Below are positions 60,581-64,000 of a stretch of 64,000 bases of DNA, in pieces (the first letter of the stretch is position 1; each line of letters opens with the position of its first letter). The DNA is from Reticulitermes lucifugus (taxonomy: Eukaryota > Arthropoda > Insecta > Blattodea > Rhinotermitidae). The position numbers and the translations under genes were made by a program. A model generated the notes under the pieces. The model did not search any database. It was given only the letters and a program-made list of their open reading frames with translations, and had not been told where the DNA came from. The DNA lies in NCBI GenBank assembly GCA_026260175.1, contig JAKCWW010000556.1, positions 35,428-99,427 on the forward strand, read 5' to 3'.

Positions 60581-60818
60581 AATTCCAATTGAAAAATACT
60601 CGGTTTTTTGTTTGTTTGCACAACATACTTTACTGTATGTAATGGCTGCATAAAATCACATGTTTCAACCTGTGTGGGCAATCTTCAGCTGACGTTTATT
60701 TTAAGGCCCTCGCGCCTGTAGATGACGTACATAGGTCAAATATGTCATAACTTTATGTAACTATTTAAAACAGAGATTATTGTGACAACAAAAACCCTAT
60801 TATTTTTCAATTGGAATT
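60581..60818. mobile_element. 238-base element with perfect 18-base terminal inverted repeats
   Basis: 60581-60598 and 60801-60818 are exact inverted copies. Inside, on the minus strand, CTGAAGA (60688-60682) and GAAAC (60666-60662) with a weak stem between them again recall a hammerhead core. Confidence 0.7.
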
Positions 60819-61515
60819 TCTTCAAAACTCATGTTGAACCAATTTTGGCGATCATGCATTTACTATGTAGTCCAACTTAACAGATTTATATTCCACAAGA
60901 CGAATTCAGGTGCTCACATGTGAAACCTGAAATGGCGTTTGAACTAAGTATGGGTATATATTTCAAGAAGATTATTTTTCAATTTCACTTTTGCAATTGA
61001 CAGGCAAAGGAATTTACGTCTCTGCTGCCATATGTGAGCGCATTATGTGTGAAGAAATTACCCACATAGTAGACCAAAGGTATCCCTGGTCACAGATTAT
61101 CTAGTAGTTGGTGCATTAGATCCAAACATTTATTCTGTAGTCGATGACAAAATGGATATACGATCCACGACGGCAAACAACTGCAAGTCTACCGCTGTCG
61201 ATATCTCCACACCATGGAATGTATACGGGAAGTAAAATATACCTCCACTCATTCTGCACTTCCGCACTAGATGGACAACCACGGCCCCACTGAAGAGGCA
61301 TTTGTATCCCACTAATGTCCACACTTGCCGCCATAGACGCGACCGGTCTGACACGGATCATATGCATAGGGGAGTTCCGTTACAGTGCCGACTACTCACA
61401 ATACACTGCATTATGCCACTGCCCAACATCACGGACCGCACAGTTCTTTTATTTCCAACTATTGCACAATGCTTAGTTTTTTCGCTCCTCCATGTTTCTG
61501 CCACTTATTTCATTC
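60819..61515. other. Intergenic stretch, nothing recognised
   Basis: No gene seen; somewhat richer in CpG at 61.1-61.4 kb. Confidence 0.35.
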
Positions 61516-62680
61516 ATCATCAGAGAGCTGCAATATGATATTAACATAGTTTTTGAGTGTATGAATGAATGGTTGAAGGCTAATTTACTCTCTATAAATT
61601 TTAATAAAACACATTTTATACAATTTACAGCTACAAGTAAGTCAACTTCCGATATTAATATTACATACAACAAACAAATCGTTCCTATTACTGATACAAA
61701 ATCTTAAAAATATTAAATTATTTTGCACTGTAAAAGTAGAGACTCTTGCAGGAATCTGTTTAAGGAATTAAAAATTTTACCCCTTCCATCTCAATATACA
61801 CATTCTCTTCTCCTCTTTGTGATTAATTATAAGGACCAATACATATTAAATTCGGAGGTTCATAGCATGAATGCTAGACAACATTATAATCTCCACCAAC
61901 CTTTACCTAGTTTTACAAAATATCAAAAAGGTGTTTACTACTTAGGTATTAAGGTCTTTAATAATTTTCCTTCATACATTAAGACTGTGTCTGACATTCC
62001 CAAGCAATTTAAATCAAACTTGAACAATTTTCTACACATTTACTCCTTTTACTCTTAAGACAAACATTTTCATTCAAATCATAATTAAGGCTTTGTAACA
62101 CTATTCAACTGGTTTCATCAATGTTATAAGCTGATTGTCTGGGGTACATTCTTAAAATTAATTTAATGTTTATGTCATCAATTTTAAGGTTTATTAATGT
62201 TGACACTATTTTCTGTCTCATTTATTCTATTTACTCCCTTGATAACATTCCTTTTTATGTATAATGAATCATTTCGAATTACTTGTATTTTTTTCTTCTT
62301 TGATACATCATTTCAATATATTTTAGATTGATTTTTACTACACTAATGCCACTGTAAAAATTATTATGTACAATGAGCTACTTACTACGATGTATGTCTA
62401 TTACTGAAACACTGATTAATGTCTTTTAATGTTTTTATTCATCATATTATAAAACTGTCTTGTAATGAGTATTCTGTACATGTAAGATTCATGGTCATTC
62501 TATTATTTTGGACATGGAACCAACTATATGTGGACTCCAGTGTATGTACCTGATTTTTTGCTACATATTGTCATACGTGTGTGTATGTGTTTTCTTGACA
62601 TGTTCTAAATCCAGCTGGTTGTTTTTACCTTCATGGATGGATCCATGGAATGTATGAGCAGTAAATAAATAAACAATATC
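61516..62680 (+). mobile_element. Jockey-like LINE, 5'-truncated and internally deleted
   Basis: The plus strand reads FECMNEWLKANLLSINFNKT and HFIQFTATSKSTSDINITYN, then jumps at about 61707 to KSRDSCRNLFKELKILPL, QKGVYYLGIKVFNNFPSYIK and a stop at 62056. The missing middle (the block FLGxxxDNTxSWKxHI) is the part still visible in the fragment at 1-160. A 3' UTR follows and ends near TAAATAAATAAAC at about 62663. Confidence 0.85.
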
Positions 62681-63335
62681 ACAATGTCAGTAAATGGTAA
62701 ATAAATATACATAAACATTATAAAACAGCCAACTGATGTTCAGTATTACTAAAATTAGTCACATCCTTTCAATACCTATGTTTCAAAAGAATGATCTGAC
62801 TGGTTTTCAGGGGGAAGGAAAATGGAAATTAAATATTTAGCCGTTTTACCGTCCATGTGTTCCTGCTTACCCTGTTACATTCCATGTACATTTTCACGTG
62901 AAGACAGGAGAACTTTACAACACGTCATGTTTTGCCAACCAATAGTTGTGTAAAAGTTGCAGGCGTTCGCTCACGTTATGTAGTCGTTTTCGATACAGAT
63001 CAATCAATGTCTGCCCACACAGTTGTGATCAAAGCCTTCCTGAAGATCAAAATCGCCTATAAAAATGGCTAAGTTGATGGAGCTGGCGTGTTGTAAAGAG
63101 ACATTTTCTTCTTTGAAGTTGGTGTTGGTTCGACGGCACACACAAACACAAAATTGTATAGATAGGCTGTAATCCGTGCCTGTGATTATAAATGTGGTTT
63201 GCCCAACGTAATGGGTGGTGAGTTAGGTGCGGAATGTGTTGTTGTGCAGAGATGAAATAGATGGTATTAATGTATTTGTAATAATAAGTGATTCATGTAA
63301 TTACCTCTGTTATTTTGATCGATGAATGAGCAGAC
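62681..63335. promoter_or_regulatory. Upstream region of THAP gene
   Basis: The 650 bases before the THAP start codon presumably contain its promoter and 5' UTR; no specific element is identified. Confidence 0.3.
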
Positions 63336-63430
63336 ATGAGCAGTAGGAGGTGTGCAGCGAAAACCTGCTTCAATACCCAAGGATGTCGTCCTAACCTCAA
63401 ATTTTTCAATTTTCCGAAAGACGAAGAGCT
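63336..63430 (+). CDS. THAP-domain gene, exon 1 (start codon, first zinc pair)
   Basis: ATG at 63336 starts MSSRRCAAKTCFNTQG, giving the first THAP zinc ligands (C-x4-C) followed by the FFNFPKDEE segment conserved as F-x-FPKD in this family. The exon ends in a donor (GAGCT|GTAAGT), leaving two bases of a Leu codon. THAP domains are C2CH zinc-dependent DNA-binding modules of nuclear regulators and of P-element-type transposases. Whether this is a host gene or a domesticated transposase cannot be told from the N-terminus alone. Confidence 0.88.
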
Positions 63431-63610
63431 GTAAGTTGTGATGAAACAGAGTACACTTCTAATTATAACGCATGCAGTTTTATTATAAGCGTCTCATTAC
63501 CATGACATGCAGGAAAACAAGAATTGAAGATGATGTTTTGATATTCCATTCTTGCAAACATTTTTCTTGGCACGTTTATTTTAATCTCCTGTTTTTAATA
63601 TTATTTCTAG

Positions 63611-63855
63611 TTGCTATCAATGGGCCGTAAACAGTGACAGGGAAGATTTACTGGACAAGCCGGTTGAACAGTTAAGCAAGTTTTTGTTATGTGCTGATCA
63701 TTTTGAACCACATTGGTTCCTAAATCCCAAGTACAAGACTGTTTTTATCCGCAGTGGGCAACCTGTGCCTACAATCTTCTACAATAATTTAGCAGATTTT
63801 GTTCCCAAGAGCTTGAAGAAAAGTTTCGCACTGAAAAATACAAATCATCAACCAG
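63611..63855 (+). CDS. THAP-domain gene, exon 2 (rest of THAP domain)
   Basis: Acceptor TTTCTAG at 63604-63610 and donor CAG|GTAATT after 63855. Joined to exon 1 it reads L-CYQWAVNSDRED with the invariant Trp, then the second zinc pair C-x2-H (LLCADHFEPHWF) and the closing VPTIF box of THAP domains. The C2CH ligands, Trp, Pro and VPTIF are all present, so the domain is complete and looks functional. The gene continues beyond 64000. It is transcribed away from the ZAD gene, about 7 kb from its putative promoter. Confidence 0.88.
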
Positions 63856-63929
63856 GTAATTTTAAAACTCAGCTTATCATTGCTCCATATTATTAATTGA
63901 AGTTACAGTTATTTCGATTACAATAGTGT

Positions 63930-64000
63930 GTAAAGATAAAGGTAAAGTTCTCCCTAGAACAGGCCACGAAGTCCCAGAGGGGGAGTAGAGGTATAGCTCT
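63930..64000 (+). mobile_element. Start of a dispersed SINE-like repeat
   Basis: AAAGATAAAGGTAAAGTTCT followed by CCACGAAGTCCCAGAGGGGG resembles a repeat I recall as common in insect genomes. Cut by the window end; in the THAP gene intron. Confidence 0.4.

Overview
The window looks like an AT-rich, repeat-rich arthropod genome, most likely an insect. The strongest evidence is a ZAD domain (an arthropod-specific zinc-finger-associated domain) split over two exons on the minus strand. Spliced genes with multi-kilobase introns and many decayed non-LTR, mariner, Tigger-like, hAT-like and palindromic repeats agree with this. The general style suggests a cockroach or termite, but that is inference from memory of such genomes, not proof.

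The window is dominated by one minus-strand gene running from about 51.6 kb (possibly 56 kb) down to 1.7 kb. Four short common exons (51.4, 47.4, 46.9 and 46.6 kb) encode a ZAD domain and a Ser/Lys-rich linker, 205 codons plus two bases. They are followed, after a 17 kb intron, by six separate large exons named here F, E, D, C, B and A in transcription order (29.4, 22.7, 16.2, 12.3, 9.8 and 2.6 kb). Each begins at a splice acceptor in the same phase and ends in its own stop codon, and each encodes its own C2H2 zinc-finger array of 7 to 15 fingers. The arrays are clearly paralogous. Four to six acceptors also share an intronic block of about 30 bases. The simplest reading is a transcription-factor locus in which one N-terminal dimerisation module is joined to one of six alternative DNA-binding 3' terminal exons, like lola or mod(mdg4) of flies but with ZAD instead of BTB. 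This is the main finding.

At the right end (63.3-63.9 kb, plus strand) the first two exons of a THAP-domain gene are present and the gene runs out of the window. Region 56.1-57.8 kb looks richer in CpG than its surroundings and may hold the promoter of the ZAD gene.

The rest is introns and intergenic DNA filled with repeats: Jockey-like LINE pieces at both ends of the window; other LINE remnants; mariner fragments, twice arranged head to head; an IS630-type transposase remnant; a Tigger/pogo transposase fragment and two TA-flanked Tigger-like MITEs; TTAA-flanked MITEs; hAT-like MITEs; two tRNA-headed SINE copies; a 66-base tandem array of a tRNA-like head broken by an assembly gap; a 53-base minisatellite; and a family of foldback repeats. 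Several repeats between 24 and 61 kb carry motifs resembling hammerhead ribozyme cores, as known from Penelope-like elements; one at 58.5 kb folds almost completely on paper.
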